Assembly (NCBI RefSeq): GCF_900100075.1
Contig: NZ_FNEG01000005.1
Span: 248,001-312,000 of the forward strand
Source of the DNA: Chryseobacterium jejuense
Lineage (GTDB): Bacteria > Bacteroidota > Bacteroidia > Flavobacteriales > Weeksellaceae
Direction of reading: 5' to 3'
Length of the DNA: 64,000 bases
The translations under genes and the position numbers were made by a program. A model generated the notes under the pieces. That model made no database searches. It was not told the DNA's origin and saw only the letters and a list, made by a program, of their open reading frames with translations. Shown in pieces: positions 7,148 through 15,881 of this stretch. Within the stretch, counting starts at the first letter, position 1. The number at the start of each line of letters is the position of its first letter.

Positions 7148-8347
7148 ATGATTGATACATTACAAGAAAATGTTTCTATTATCCTTCCGGAAAACGGATT
7201 GGAAGAGAAATTAAAACAAGCCAAAGAAGAAAACAGAAAACTTTCTATTAAACTGGGCTTTGATCCTACGGCTCCTGATTTACATCTGGGACATGCCGTT
7301 GTGCTAAAAAAACTGAAACAATTTCAGGATCTGGGTCATCAGATTATCATTGTGGTGGGAAGTTTTACCGCAAGAATAGGTGATCCTACAGGGAAAAATA
7401 AGGCAAGAAAACCTTTAAGCGTTGAAGATGTTCAGCATAATGCACAAACTTATATCAATCAGCTTTCGAAAATTATTGATGTTGAAAAAACAAAAATCGT
7501 TTTCAATTCTGATTGGCTTGATGCATTGAATTTTTCTGAAGTTATTCAACTATTATCAAAAGTTACGGTTGCCCAACTGATGCACAGAAATGATTTTAAT
7601 AAAAGGTTTACAGAAAATACACCAATTGCCATGCATGAGCTGGTATACCCTATTCTGCAAGGTTTTGATTCTGTAAAAATTGAATGCGACATTGAAATGG
7701 GAGGAACCGACCAACTTTTCAACTGTACGATGGGAAGACAACTGCAGGAAGTTCATCAGATGCCTGCTCAAATTGTCATGTGTATGCCTTTGTTAAAAGG
7801 TCTTGACGGGAAAGAGAAAATGAGTAAGTCTTTGAACAACATTATCGGATTGACGGATGAGCCGAATGAAATGTTTGGTAAAACCATGTCTATTCCAGAT
7901 GCTTTAATTGGAGAATTCATCGATCTTACCACAGATTTTTCAATAGAGCAGAAAAACAATTTAAAGGTAAAAATGGAAAACGGTGAAAATCCGATGAACA
8001 TTAAAAAACTGGTTGCCAAAAATATTATCAGTCAATACCATGATGATGACGCTGCTGAAAGTGCAGAACTTTTCTTCAATAACCAGTTTCAGAATAAGAA
8101 TTTTGATGAGAAAAGCTTTGAGCCTGTTTCCATCCATACTTTAGATCATAACCAACAGAGAACAACTGTTCTTGAACTTTGCTACCAACTAAAAAATGAC
8201 CTCAGCAAATCTGCGGTGAGAAGGCTTATTGAAAGTGGTGGTGTTCAAATTAATTCTGTTAAAATTCTAAATCCTGACCAGGAAATAGAACTGATAAAAG
8301 AAATCAAAATAAAAATTGGCAGAAGAAACTTTTTTGAACTGATCTAA
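7148..8347 (+). CDS. tyrS: tyrosine--tRNA ligase
   Basis: Class I aminoacyl-tRNA synthetase that charges tRNA-Tyr in the cytosol. Signature motifs are HLGH (residues 46-49, the HIGH motif) and KMSKS (224-228), with the Rossmann catalytic core between them and an S4-like RNA-binding domain at the C-terminus (SAVRRLIESGGVQINSVKI). At 399 aa it is the usual length for the bacterial form whose core carries VGSFTARIGDPTGK. It is preceded by what looks like a full tyrosine-responsive attenuator (6939-7128) and followed by a terminator at 8360, so it is monocistronic apart from the leader peptide. Confidence 0.97.
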   Translation: MIDTLQENVSIILPENGLEEKLKQAKEENRKLSIKLGFDPTAPDLHLGHAVVLKKLKQFQDLGHQIIIVVGSFTARIGDPTGKNKARKPLSVEDVQHNAQTYINQLSKIIDVEKTKIVFNSDWLDALNFSEVIQLLSKVTVAQLMHRNDFNKRFTENTPIAMHELVYPILQGFDSVKIECDIEMGGTDQLFNCTMGRQLQEVHQMPAQIVMCMPLLKGLDGKEKMSKSLNNIIGLTDEPNEMFGKTMSIPDALIGEFIDLTTDFSIEQKNNLKVKMENGENPMNIKKLVAKNIISQYHDDDAAESAELFFNNQFQNKNFDEKSFEPVSIHTLDHNQQRTTVLELCYQLKNDLSKSAVRRLIESGGVQINSVKILNPDQEIELIKEIKIKIGRRNFFELI

Positions 8348-8359
8348 AAAGAGATTGAG

Positions 8360-8387
8360 TGCCGGAAAAAAGCTTCCGGCATTTCTC
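8360..8387 (+). terminator. intrinsic terminator after tyrS
   Basis: Arms GCCGGAA (8361-8367) and TTCCGGC (8374-8380) with a short A-rich loop, followed by ATTTCTCTT. The T-tract is interrupted. Confidence 0.65.
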
Positions 8388-8440
8388 TTCTTCTCTGGCT
8401 CCAATTAAATCAATATCTTCGTCCCAAGAAACAAAAAGTA

Positions 8441-8989
8441 ATGACGCAGGCTGAAATCCTTTCCCTGATTGATGAAGAATTGTTCACTGATAATATTAAA
8501 ACAGAACTCAGTGAGCAAAAGATTATCTGGACGGATCATTCAGGTACGGAAAATTCGGTATCTCCACATCAGACGGCCATCAATAATGATGGTATGATCG
8601 CATGGTGGCAATGTAATGAAGCTGGAAAAGAAGAAGTTAGAGTCAGGCTGAAGGAAAAGAAAGTGCTTACCTGGAAGCCACCTGTTAATACCTTAGGACA
8701 ACCCATTTTCAGAGATGGTCTTTTATATTTTTATGGAAATCATCTGATTATTAAGTACAAAGATAACCATTATCAGAGGCTCTTTATTTTTAATATCAAA
8801 ACATTACAAGATGAAGAAATTCTTATTAATGCACTTACCATCCAGGTAAAATTAGTAGGTAATGAATTGTTTTTAGGAGGTCTTTACCCTGATGAAGAGT
8901 ATATAAAAATCACAATGTATCCTGATCATTTTGAAAAAGAAAATATGGATGAAGCCTATCTTCGCCAAAGAAATATTACATTTGATTAA
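8441..8989 (+). CDS. hypothetical protein, 182 aa, beta-rich
   Basis: I do not recognise a family. There is no signal peptide or membrane segment. After a short helical start (MTQAEILSLIDEELF) the protein alternates short hydrophobic strands and charged turns, including a WWQCNEAGKEEVRVRLKEKK stretch and FYGNHLIIKYKDNHYQRLFI, which suggests beta-propeller-like or beta-sandwich blades. It lies between the tyrS terminator and another unknown gene on the same strand, so the two may form a small transcription unit. Confidence 0.7.
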   Translation: MTQAEILSLIDEELFTDNIKTELSEQKIIWTDHSGTENSVSPHQTAINNDGMIAWWQCNEAGKEEVRVRLKEKKVLTWKPPVNTLGQPIFRDGLLYFYGNHLIIKYKDNHYQRLFIFNIKTLQDEEILINALTIQVKLVGNELFLGGLYPDEEYIKITMYPDHFEKENMDEAYLRQRNITFD

Positions 8990-9060
8990 ATAAAACCGCA
9001 GGCAGCAAACAGATTTATTTATTATTGAAATCTGAAATTAATAGGATAACAAACTGGTAT

Positions 9061-9831
9061 ATGGAAAGAAATATTACAATCTACATGTTTGATAGTACAA
9101 AAGCTGCCAGCAATCTGTACAAGGATCTCCAGCACCGAATCTACCATACCAGTACGTTCAAAAATTATATTGAAGATCAGGAAAAGCAGGTTGAGAACAA
9201 TAACATTAATTTCAACAGTCTCCTGGAATGTGTTGGAAATGACATCAATATGATGCATCCCAATGATCTGTATGAAATTACGCATTTCTTTAAAAGTCAA
9301 ATACATCCCTTATTTCCTAATGATTCTGTAGAAGCAAGAGAGGAGTATTTCAAGACCTTATATGATTATTTAGGAATTACTAAACTCTATGAGCTTACTA
9401 CCACAAATGCGTGCAAAGCCTATGGATACCTGTATGAAGCTTATATTGATTCTTTTCCTGTTACCGGAATACAGGGAAAAGATCTGAGCATCAATATCCG
9501 AACTGAAGATTTTTTACATTTCAATAATTTTCTTATTCTGGTTACCAAAAAAATTATTGACAGTCAATTGTATGATTATCCTGATGAATTAACCGAAGAG
9601 GAAGAAAGCATCATTGAAACAGTACAATCAGAAAATCTGCAAAATGAATTGATGTCTGAAGTTATTGAAGAGGAAATGAAATTTCTTACAAAAGTATTTT
9701 ACCCTGATAACAGACAGGATTTTATCCAAGCTGTTTATCATGTCCATACTTTCTTAAAACAGGCCATCAAAATGAAATTAATAATTGATGTTCAAAAAAA
9801 TCCGAGGATTATTGTTGTAGATATTTATTAA
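9061..9831 (+). CDS. hypothetical protein, about 256 aa, acidic
   Basis: No family recognised. The protein is soluble, acidic and predicted helical, with a Glu-rich segment (DELTEEEESIIETVQSE) around residues 180-195 and a hydrophobic C-terminal strand (RIIVVDIY). The frame is open to a TTG at 9025, but I prefer the ATG at 9061, which has a purine-rich stretch (AATAGGATAA) a little upstream. Base composition matches the neighbours. It is followed on the same strand by an acetyltransferase 53 nt later. Function unknown. Confidence 0.68.
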   Translation: MERNITIYMFDSTKAASNLYKDLQHRIYHTSTFKNYIEDQEKQVENNNINFNSLLECVGNDINMMHPNDLYEITHFFKSQIHPLFPNDSVEAREEYFKTLYDYLGITKLYELTTTNACKAYGYLYEAYIDSFPVTGIQGKDLSINIRTEDFLHFNNFLILVTKKIIDSQLYDYPDELTEEEESIIETVQSENLQNELMSEVIEEEMKFLTKVFYPDNRQDFIQAVYHVHTFLKQAIKMKLIIDVQKNPRIIVVDIY

Positions 9832-9884
9832 TTCTTTTATATCAACAGGAAAAACCTGGCTTAAAATTCGAATTCAAAAAAAAT

Positions 9885-10325
9885 ATGAAAACTCCACTTA
9901 CCTACCAAAAAGCGACAGAAAACGATATTGATTATCTCCTTGATCTGAGGATAAAAACAATGGTTCCGCATTATGCAGCATCCAATCTCCCTACAGACCG
10001 GGAAATGACTCTTAGCCGGGTTCTTGATCAGTTTGCTAAGGCACATATTATTTTTCTGGACAATCAGCCTATTGGGCTCTTGAAATTAGACAGAGCTGAA
10101 ACGAATATTGATATCATGCAACTTCAGATTGATCCCAGCCAGCAAGGTAAAGGATTGGGAAGAATAATCCTGACTGATATTTTAGAGGAAGCTTCTGCAG
10201 CAGGAAAAACAGCGTCTTTAAGTGTTTTAAAAACCAATCAGGCACAGCATCTTTATTCCAGTTTAGGTTTTAAAATCGTAGATGAAGATGAGTATGCCTA
10301 CTTTATGGAATTTTCTCCGGTTTAA
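9885..10325 (+). CDS. GNAT family N-acetyltransferase
   Basis: A 146-aa protein with the GNAT fold signature. A substrate-side strand (IMQLQIDPSQQ) leads into the acetyl-CoA pyrophosphate loop QQGKGLGRIILTDILEEA (Q-x-x-G-x-G/A, about residues 86-103). The last third has the motif-B pattern ASLSVLKTNQAQHLYSSLGFKIV, in which the tyrosine acts as general acid in many relatives. It is a cytosolic single-domain enzyme; the acceptor is unknown. It may be co-transcribed with the two unknown genes upstream. Confidence 0.85.
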   Translation: MKTPLTYQKATENDIDYLLDLRIKTMVPHYAASNLPTDREMTLSRVLDQFAKAHIIFLDNQPIGLLKLDRAETNIDIMQLQIDPSQQGKGLGRIILTDILEEASAAGKTASLSVLKTNQAQHLYSSLGFKIVDEDEYAYFMEFSPV

Positions 10326-10388
10326 ATCTTAATAATGCAGATAAATTTGCTCTAATAAGTTCCAATTAAGATCTGAATAAAATATAAT

Positions 10389-10490
10389 CTCTCGCGGATT
10401 AAGCTGATAAAGCAGATTTTTTACCACAGATCACACTGATGATTATACATAAAGATCTGATCGGCGTAATCTGAAAAATCTGCGAGAAAT
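10389..10490. repeat. dispersed imperfect inverted repeat
   Basis: The left end TCTCGCGGATTAAGCTGAT and the reverse complement of the right end (TCTCGCAGATTTTTCAGATT) share a TCTCGC-GATT core. The middle contains ACCACAGATCACACTGAT, which from memory is a sequence type scattered through Flavobacteria genomes. It lies in the non-coding gap between convergent units. Multi-copy status cannot be tested in this window. Confidence 0.45.
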
Positions 10491-10525
10491 AATTAGAATA
10501 TTTTCAAATTGAACAGAATAAGTTT

Positions 10526-10585
10526 TGGCTAAAGCCAGTGGATTTGTTAGAAATATAAAAAGCGGGCTAAAGCCCGCTTCTATTG
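10526..10585. repeat. two-hairpin repeat, copy A; acts as terminator of the ter-type operon
   Basis: A small hairpin GGC-TAAA-GCC (10527-10536) is followed 24 nt later by AGCGGGC-TAAA-GCCCGCT (10561-10578) and then TTCTATTGA. Read on the reverse strand, the second hairpin is followed by TTTTTATATTT, so it is an intrinsic terminator just after the kinase gene that ends at 10596. A second copy with compensating base changes lies at 18984-19040. Confidence 0.7.
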
Positions 10586-10595
10586 AATTTTAATA

Positions 10596-12107
10596 CTATT
10601 GATTGGCCATTGTCACATAGATCAATCTTCCGCCTTCTTCTGCTGATAACAGTATTTTCTTTCCATCAGTCAGCTCTACCATTGATCCCGGTGGAATTTC
10701 TTTCTGTTCTGTAATGTCTTTCATCCCTGCTAAACTTTGATTCACCAATACCCATTTTCCTTGATGGAAAGTAAAATATCCTACCGGCATTTTATCCTGC
10801 ATCGTAAGATTTTCATTTCTGATCACCTTTCTGGACACATGCCATTTGAATAAATATTGATTGTGATACACCATCAACCTATGATTTTCAGGTTTCCAGA
10901 CCTCATCATCAAATCTGAAGTATAGATCCAGAACCGGAAGCGTTCCCTGATGTGGAGTTCCACAGAAAGGACATTTAGGATTGCTCATGTTATCAAAAAC
11001 ATACCATTTTTCTGTACATTCTGAATTCTTACAAGGCTGTATCAGGTCTACCGTTTTCAATAAGGCAGTTTCCCATTCATTGGCTGTAGGACGTCGGATC
11101 GGATCATGTAATCCGTATATAAATGTTTTTCTGAATAAATCTGCAATATATGGCCCTGTTGCAGTATAAGGAATCTTCTGTGGGTCACCCCAGAAAGTAT
11201 CCCATTTTCTAAGATGATCTGCTCTTACATTATTGGAGGGATCATTAGGATGTTCTATAAACAATGCTTTTTCACCCATAGATATCATTTCATCCTTTTC
11301 AGAATCCAGATCCCAGATTTTTCCACCACGAAGAGGGTGTCTTCTTAACAGATACATATAGATCAGGACTGCAAGAGCATGCAAATCGGTTTTTTGATTA
11401 GGAAGATGTCTTCCGGGATCCTGAAGTCCCAAATGTTGGGTTTTTAAAACTTCAGGCGCAATAAAGTCTGCTGTTCCGATTACTTCCGGAGGGAATAATT
11501 TTGGGACAACAAGTCCGTCAATATCAATAATACAGGCCGATTTGGTCACTGGATCTACCAGAATATTGTTATATGATAAATCGGAATGGGCTAATCCCAT
11601 CTGATGGAGCTTCTTTACACCTCTACTGATATTGATTGCGATCTGAAAATAGCTTAACCAATCTCCCAGTTCAGACTGATCCAGTCTCAAAGGATACTGT
11701 GGATTTCTGAACATCGGAGCTGTGTACCATTTCCCTACTTTATCTTCACCCTGAATATTATCCGAACCTACATATCCTTTAGCAAAGAAAAACTTTTGAT
11801 TGTAAATAGGAACCACAATTCCTGTCAGCCTATCTTTTTCCACAATATCATAGGGCCATCTGAATATTTCATTCAGAAAATAGTCTGCTGAATTCCCATT
11901 CTGAATGTTTTGCAGATAGGTAGAAACAATTCTCATAATTCTTTCCTTCTGCCCTTCATCCAGCGGATTTCTGTAAAAAGCAACTACATACTCTCTGTCT
12001 GGCGAAAAGTAAACATCTTTTACTCCGCCCTGGATTGGTTTGTCATCTACATATTCATAGGATTTGGCTGCATCCAGAACAGAAACAACCTTAATGGTGT
12101 TTTTCAT
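10596..12107 (-). CDS. protein kinase-like protein with zinc ribbon, TerY-P type cluster
   Basis: A 503-aa protein. The N-lobe begins with GGVKDVYF near residue 27, but the usual VAIK lysine is not obvious (the strand reads VVAFYRN). The catalytic loop HSDLSYNN (about 178-185), the metal-binding IDIDG replacing DFG (about 197) and FIAPE replacing APE are all present. About residues 355-385 form a four-cysteine zinc ribbon (CKNSEC...CPFC), and the rest is a beta-rich domain that could be FHA-like. This matches the kinase of TerY-P triads known from TerD-linked stress systems. It is the last gene of the leftward operon, 6 nt after the phosphatase. Confidence 0.82.
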   Translation of the reverse strand: MKNTIKVVSVLDAAKSYEYVDDKPIQGGVKDVYFSPDREYVVAFYRNPLDEGQKERIMRIVSTYLQNIQNGNSADYFLNEIFRWPYDIVEKDRLTGIVVPIYNQKFFFAKGYVGSDNIQGEDKVGKWYTAPMFRNPQYPLRLDQSELGDWLSYFQIAINISRGVKKLHQMGLAHSDLSYNNILVDPVTKSACIIDIDGLVVPKLFPPEVIGTADFIAPEVLKTQHLGLQDPGRHLPNQKTDLHALAVLIYMYLLRRHPLRGGKIWDLDSEKDEMISMGEKALFIEHPNDPSNNVRADHLRKWDTFWGDPQKIPYTATGPYIADLFRKTFIYGLHDPIRRPTANEWETALLKTVDLIQPCKNSECTEKWYVFDNMSNPKCPFCGTPHQGTLPVLDLYFRFDDEVWKPENHRLMVYHNQYLFKWHVSRKVIRNENLTMQDKMPVGYFTFHQGKWVLVNQSLAGMKDITEQKEIPPGSMVELTDGKKILLSAEEGGRLIYVTMANQ

Positions 12108-12113
12108 ATTGAA

Positions 12114-13385
12114 TTAATAAATTATGGCCAATGTACGGTCGTCATGGTTTCCTCTGCTCCAGAAATCAGTCCAGTGAAGTAGTTGTTGAGCAATTTCAGT
12201 ATCATTGATAAAATCTACTTTTGCAAGATCATCATTATCTCCGTTAAGATCTTTAAAAAATGTTTTCCAGCTTCCTGTATCTTCCAGCTTGTTTTCAGTA
12301 AGGAATTTTGGGTCATAAATTCCATCTGTCATGAGCACCAGATATGAAAAGTCCTTAACACAAGTGATCCCGAAACGGGAAACAATATGATCGTTGAAAA
12401 TTTCTTTCATGGTAATAAAACGAGTCCCACCGCTGAACTCTCCTACATCCATGATATTTAAAAGCTTTACCTCAGAAAAATCAGTATTGATAAGGTTAAT
12501 CGGGCAGTCTCCTACTCCAAAACTCAGGATCACATATCCAAAATTGAATTTTTTAACCAAAGAAAAAACAAGAGTGGCATGCAGATCATTAGTAGAAAAT
12601 TTATTTTCTGAAGCGCTTTTCTCCAAAGTATGATGAACATATAAAACCCCTTCATACAGGAGTCTTATCACATTCTCCTTGGCTTCCTGTTCTTTTTTTA
12701 CATCTTCTGAAGTATAAATAATGTTGACATTATTTTCAATTTCACTTACAACTTCCGCAGAACTGAAAAAATGATTAACAGAAACAGTGGCCAGCCTTGA
12801 ACCTTCTCTTGCCATTACAGCAGAACCGGCACCATCAGATATAGAAATGATATTCCAGTCTAAAGGAAGTTTATTTATTGCAAAATCATCTTCTCTGAAT
12901 TTTCCTTCATGGGCATGAGAACGGCCTCTTTTGGAAGCTACAACCATTTTTTTGTCTGAAAATTCTCCTTGAAAAGAGACCTCATCTTCTTTATAGAAAT
13001 CAGCATCCTTATCACTTGGAATATTCTTCCATAAATCTTTGGGATCAATATTAACCAATAGCTGAACTCTTTTAACATCTGTATTTTCTTTATCCTCCGT
13101 ATGGAAAAATTCTATATCCAGATGATACATATTATGGGCTGTAGGAATTCCGGAAATTCTGTTATTTTCAAACGTAAGTCCTGTTTCTTCCAGGTTGCCG
13201 ATATTTTTAATGTTGATATTCGGAAAATCAACCATTTCAAGGGTGAATTCATAGAATTTTCCTGAATGGGCATGCTTTAATACCCAGTGAGCATCTTTAA
13301 ACTCTTCCTTTTCTTTATGAATAGTTCCTTTTTCCACAGGCTTTTTTCCAATCCCAAAATAAAATGAAGGTATTTTCATGGGCAA
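12114..13385 (-). CDS. PP2C-family serine/threonine phosphatase, TerY-P type cluster
   Basis: A 423-aa protein. Residues 1-130 form a beta-rich domain that resembles an Ig/cadherin-like module (with ENNRISGIP). The rest is a PP2C phosphatase: EDDFA, the metal-binding SDGAGSA (about 192-198), a GVGDCP turn, LMTDGIYD and the terminal HDDRTLAI aspartate motif. It probably reverses the action of the adjacent kinase on shared targets such as the VWA proteins. It starts 6 nt after the VWA/zinc-ribbon gene and ends 6 nt before the kinase, so these are tightly coupled. Cytosolic. Confidence 0.87.
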   Translation of the reverse strand: MPMKIPSFYFGIGKKPVEKGTIHKEKEEFKDAHWVLKHAHSGKFYEFTLEMVDFPNINIKNIGNLEETGLTFENNRISGIPTAHNMYHLDIEFFHTEDKENTDVKRVQLLVNIDPKDLWKNIPSDKDADFYKEDEVSFQGEFSDKKMVVASKRGRSHAHEGKFREDDFAINKLPLDWNIISISDGAGSAVMAREGSRLATVSVNHFFSSAEVVSEIENNVNIIYTSEDVKKEQEAKENVIRLLYEGVLYVHHTLEKSASENKFSTNDLHATLVFSLVKKFNFGYVILSFGVGDCPINLINTDFSEVKLLNIMDVGEFSGGTRFITMKEIFNDHIVSRFGITCVKDFSYLVLMTDGIYDPKFLTENKLEDTGSWKTFFKDLNGDNDDLAKVDFINDTEIAQQLLHWTDFWSRGNHDDRTLAIIY

Positions 13386-13391
13386 TACGAT

Positions 13392-14435
13392 TTAACCTAA
13401 CGTTCTGTTGATATCAAATCCACCTCCCGAATATCCGTAGTAATCAGAAGTTCCACACCAAGGGCATTTATTATATCCTTCTCCCTGCAGGCAATGAATT
13501 CCACCACATGCGCAGGTTGCCAGCGCAATAGGATTTGCACAATGCGGACAGGAAGTTCCCCCTTGAAGTTCTTCTATTGAAATTTTCAGATTACTCCTTT
13601 GGGCTGAAGACAGCCTGTAATAAGACTTTTCATCAATTTTATAGGCTCCCTCCAATTTATAATATCTGGTTGACATCCCCGGAATACTTGATTCCCCGAA
13701 TGTCTTTTTAAATTTCATTAAATAGAGTTTATCCGTCTCAGAACATTTTCCATTAAGAACTACAAAATTATTGTCCGGAAAGCGCTGTTCCATCTGCGGA
13801 TCTACTTTTTCAAGGATCACAGAATCGATTTTGGAAAGATTAATCCCTTCTTTCTTCGCTTCGGTAACACTCTGGCTAGTTGTTTTAATAGAATCTGTTA
13901 CCCATTTGAAGAATTCTTTATACGAATTTTCATCTGTATTATTGAACAGTAAAACGTTATCCGCCAGTGAACCCAATAGTTTATAATTGGTATTCTCTCC
14001 TATAGAAACAGCAATGGTATTGGCCTTTCCGTTATACTTAGTATTCCATCTTTCGATTGCTTTGGTAGCATCATCAGTGGGAACACCATCTGTAAACAGA
14101 AAAACAATTGGCTTCCAGTCGCCTTTTCTATCGTACGTTGTTTTTACAATATCCTGATCTATGCAATCCATGATTTTAATCAAGCCTTGCGACAATGAGG
14201 TACCACTTCCAATTGGAATTTTAGGTGGATAGAAACTGATAATATCCTGGAGCGGAGTAATTACTTCTGCCTCTCCTGCAAAACCTACCAGGGAAATATA
14301 AACCGTTTCCAATGAATACGGATCTTTTTTCAGTTCTCTAACAATATCGGAAATTCCTTCCTGTACCTGCTCAATCGGGTCTCCTACCATAGATTCGGAG
14401 ACGTCAATTAAAAAATAAATCGGTAGCCTTCTCAT
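13392..14435 (-). CDS. VWA domain protein with C-terminal zinc-binding domain (TerY-like)
   Basis: A 347-aa protein. The von Willebrand A domain (about 1-190) has the metal-ion-dependent adhesion site FLIDVSESM (DxSxS) and a later TDGVPTDD segment. The C-terminal part holds cysteine/histidine pairs (CPHC, CACGGIHC, CPWC; about 290-335), a double zinc ribbon as in TerY C-terminal domains. In TerY-P triads this protein is thought to be a scaffold regulated by the kinase and phosphatase. It ends with a Gly-rich tail. It lies 18 nt after the first VWA gene. No signal peptide is seen, so it acts in the cytosol. Confidence 0.87.
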   Translation of the reverse strand: MRRLPIYFLIDVSESMVGDPIEQVQEGISDIVRELKKDPYSLETVYISLVGFAGEAEVITPLQDIISFYPPKIPIGSGTSLSQGLIKIMDCIDQDIVKTTYDRKGDWKPIVFLFTDGVPTDDATKAIERWNTKYNGKANTIAVSIGENTNYKLLGSLADNVLLFNNTDENSYKEFFKWVTDSIKTTSQSVTEAKKEGINLSKIDSVILEKVDPQMEQRFPDNNFVVLNGKCSETDKLYLMKFKKTFGESSIPGMSTRYYKLEGAYKIDEKSYYRLSSAQRSNLKISIEELQGGTSCPHCANPIALATCACGGIHCLQGEGYNKCPWCGTSDYYGYSGGGFDINRTLG

Positions 14436-14453
14436 AACTGTAAAGACAATTTT

Positions 14454-15092
14454 TTAAATAATAATAGTAAGCTCCGATGGTGGCGGAGGCAATGTTACGT
14501 GATCTGTTGTATTTTGTGAATGTCCACCTTGTGTAATGGAAGAACTCACCCACCTGAAAAAGGATGAAAGTGTGATGGCATCTGTTGTGTCAAGTTTTAC
14601 AACATGATCGGTAAGTTCTTTCAGATACTGTTCATCAGCTTTAGGACCCGCAGCACAACCTACAATAGCTCCAAACTCAAGGCCTCCAAGAACCGGAATC
14701 ATCTGTCTGTATTTCTGAATATCAGAAGGTTTTCCATCCGTAAATATAAAAAGTAACGGCTGCCAGTCTCCTTTTTCATCAGCAGACCCCTTTACAAGGT
14801 CTTTCTGAACAAGCTCAGCTACCATTTCCAGTGCTGCCCCAGTGTGAGTTGGGCCACTATCCGGACAGCTAATCTCCATGGGATAAAAATTGGCAAGTGC
14901 AGTTAACGGAATGATATTTTTAACTTCTCTATCAAAAGTAATGACACTTAAATGAAGGCTTTCCATGGCTTGCGGATCTGCACGAAGCATACTGATAAGC
15001 CCGTTGAAACCGTTGTTCAGTGCCTGGATGGGCTCCCCGTTCATGGAGCCGGAAGTATCCAGTAAAAAATAGGCTAATAATCTTCTGGTCAT
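14454..15092 (-). CDS. VWA domain protein (TerY-like)
   Basis: A 212-aa single-domain protein with the MIDAS motif FLLDTSGSM (DxSxS, residues 9-13) and FTDGKPSD further on. It is a shorter paralogue of the next gene without the zinc domain; the C-terminus ends in a short proline-rich tail (TLPPPPSELTIII). Such proteins pair with TerD-domain proteins in stress-response loci. It follows the TerD-like gene after an 81-nt gap that holds a strong hairpin, so expression of the downstream four genes could differ from that of the two terD genes. Confidence 0.86.
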   Translation of the reverse strand: MTRRLLAYFLLDTSGSMNGEPIQALNNGFNGLISMLRADPQAMESLHLSVITFDREVKNIIPLTALANFYPMEISCPDSGPTHTGAALEMVAELVQKDLVKGSADEKGDWQPLLFIFTDGKPSDIQKYRQMIPVLGGLEFGAIVGCAAGPKADEQYLKELTDHVVKLDTTDAITLSSFFRWVSSSITQGGHSQNTTDHVTLPPPPSELTIII

Positions 15093-15111
15093 AAGGTGGT
15101 TATTAATTCTG

Positions 15112-15149
15112 AAGCCGGCGGAGGAAGTCGAAGACTTCCCAGCCGGCTT
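15112..15149 (-). promoter_or_regulatory. strong hairpin inside the ter-type operon
   Basis: Arms AAGCCGGC..GAGGAAGTC and GACTTCCC..GCCGGCTT pair around a 3-nt loop with a small internal loop. On the transcribed (reverse) strand there is no T-run after it (CAGAATTAAT), so it looks more like an RNA-processing or partial attenuation element than a full terminator. Confidence 0.55.
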
Positions 15150-15173
15150 TTATGTTAAATTGAAATCTAAAGT

Positions 15174-15848
15174 CTAGTTTGAGTATGAATACTGCTGTCT
15201 CAGAATATCAATGAAGTTATCTGTATTGTGAGGCTCTCCCACAGCACGGAACTTCCAGTCCCCATTATGACGATATGCTTCAGCAAAAACCATCGCACAC
15301 ATTCCGTTCATACTTGAATCTCCGGAAAGGCTGTATTTGGTAATTTCTTTACCAGTAGCATCCACCGCACGGATAAATGCATTTTCAATCATTCCAAAGT
15401 GCTGGTTATTGGCTCTTCCCTGATAAATAGTAACAAGGAATACAATTTTCTGGTAGCTTTGATCCAGCTGATCCAGCTTTACAATAATCTGCTCATCATC
15501 TCCATCTCCGGCACCGGTTCTGTTATCTCCCGTTAACCATACATTTCCGCTTGGATGCTGCATAGAATTGAAGAAAACCACATCTCCCTGATACAATCCC
15601 ATCTGTCTTCCGTCATTCGTCTGAACCGTTCTTCCAAGATTGGCAACTTTTCCGTTGCCATCTAAAAGAAATGCTACTGCATCAAGATCATATTCTGCTT
15701 CCTTACTAAATATCTTACCAAAGAAACCTCCTTGCTTTCTTACGTCCCATCCTAAACCGATCGTTACTTTTGAAAGGTCATAAACACTCTCTCCACGGTC
15801 GTTTTTTCTTAAATCAATCGTTTGACCTTTCTGTAAATTAATTGCCAT
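15174..15848 (-). CDS. terD: TerD family protein
   Basis: A 224-aa TerD-domain protein: opening INLQKGQTIDL, core KVTIGLGWD, YDLDAVAFLLD, the acidic calcium-binding segment GDNRTGAGDGDDE (about 105-117), then LVTIYQGRANNQHFGMIENAFIRAVD and an aromatic C-terminal GDWKFRAVG. It carries an extra stretch (KQGGFFGKIFSKEAE) after the first strand, which explains the greater length than the typical 190 aa. TerD proteins bind calcium and belong to tellurite/chemical-stress systems; the exact activity is unsettled. It is 33 nt downstream of a second TerD-like gene. Confidence 0.93.
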   Translation of the reverse strand: MAINLQKGQTIDLRKNDRGESVYDLSKVTIGLGWDVRKQGGFFGKIFSKEAEYDLDAVAFLLDGNGKVANLGRTVQTNDGRQMGLYQGDVVFFNSMQHPSGNVWLTGDNRTGAGDGDDEQIIVKLDQLDQSYQKIVFLVTIYQGRANNQHFGMIENAFIRAVDATGKEITKYSLSGDSSMNGMCAMVFAEAYRHNGDWKFRAVGEPHNTDNFIDILRQQYSYSN

Positions 15849-15881
15849 AGCTATCGTTTTGTGTATTAGTGTATTGATTAT

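Noticed and set aside
7556..8019. Reverse-strand frames inside tyrS
   Set aside because: Shadows of the tyrS reading frame.
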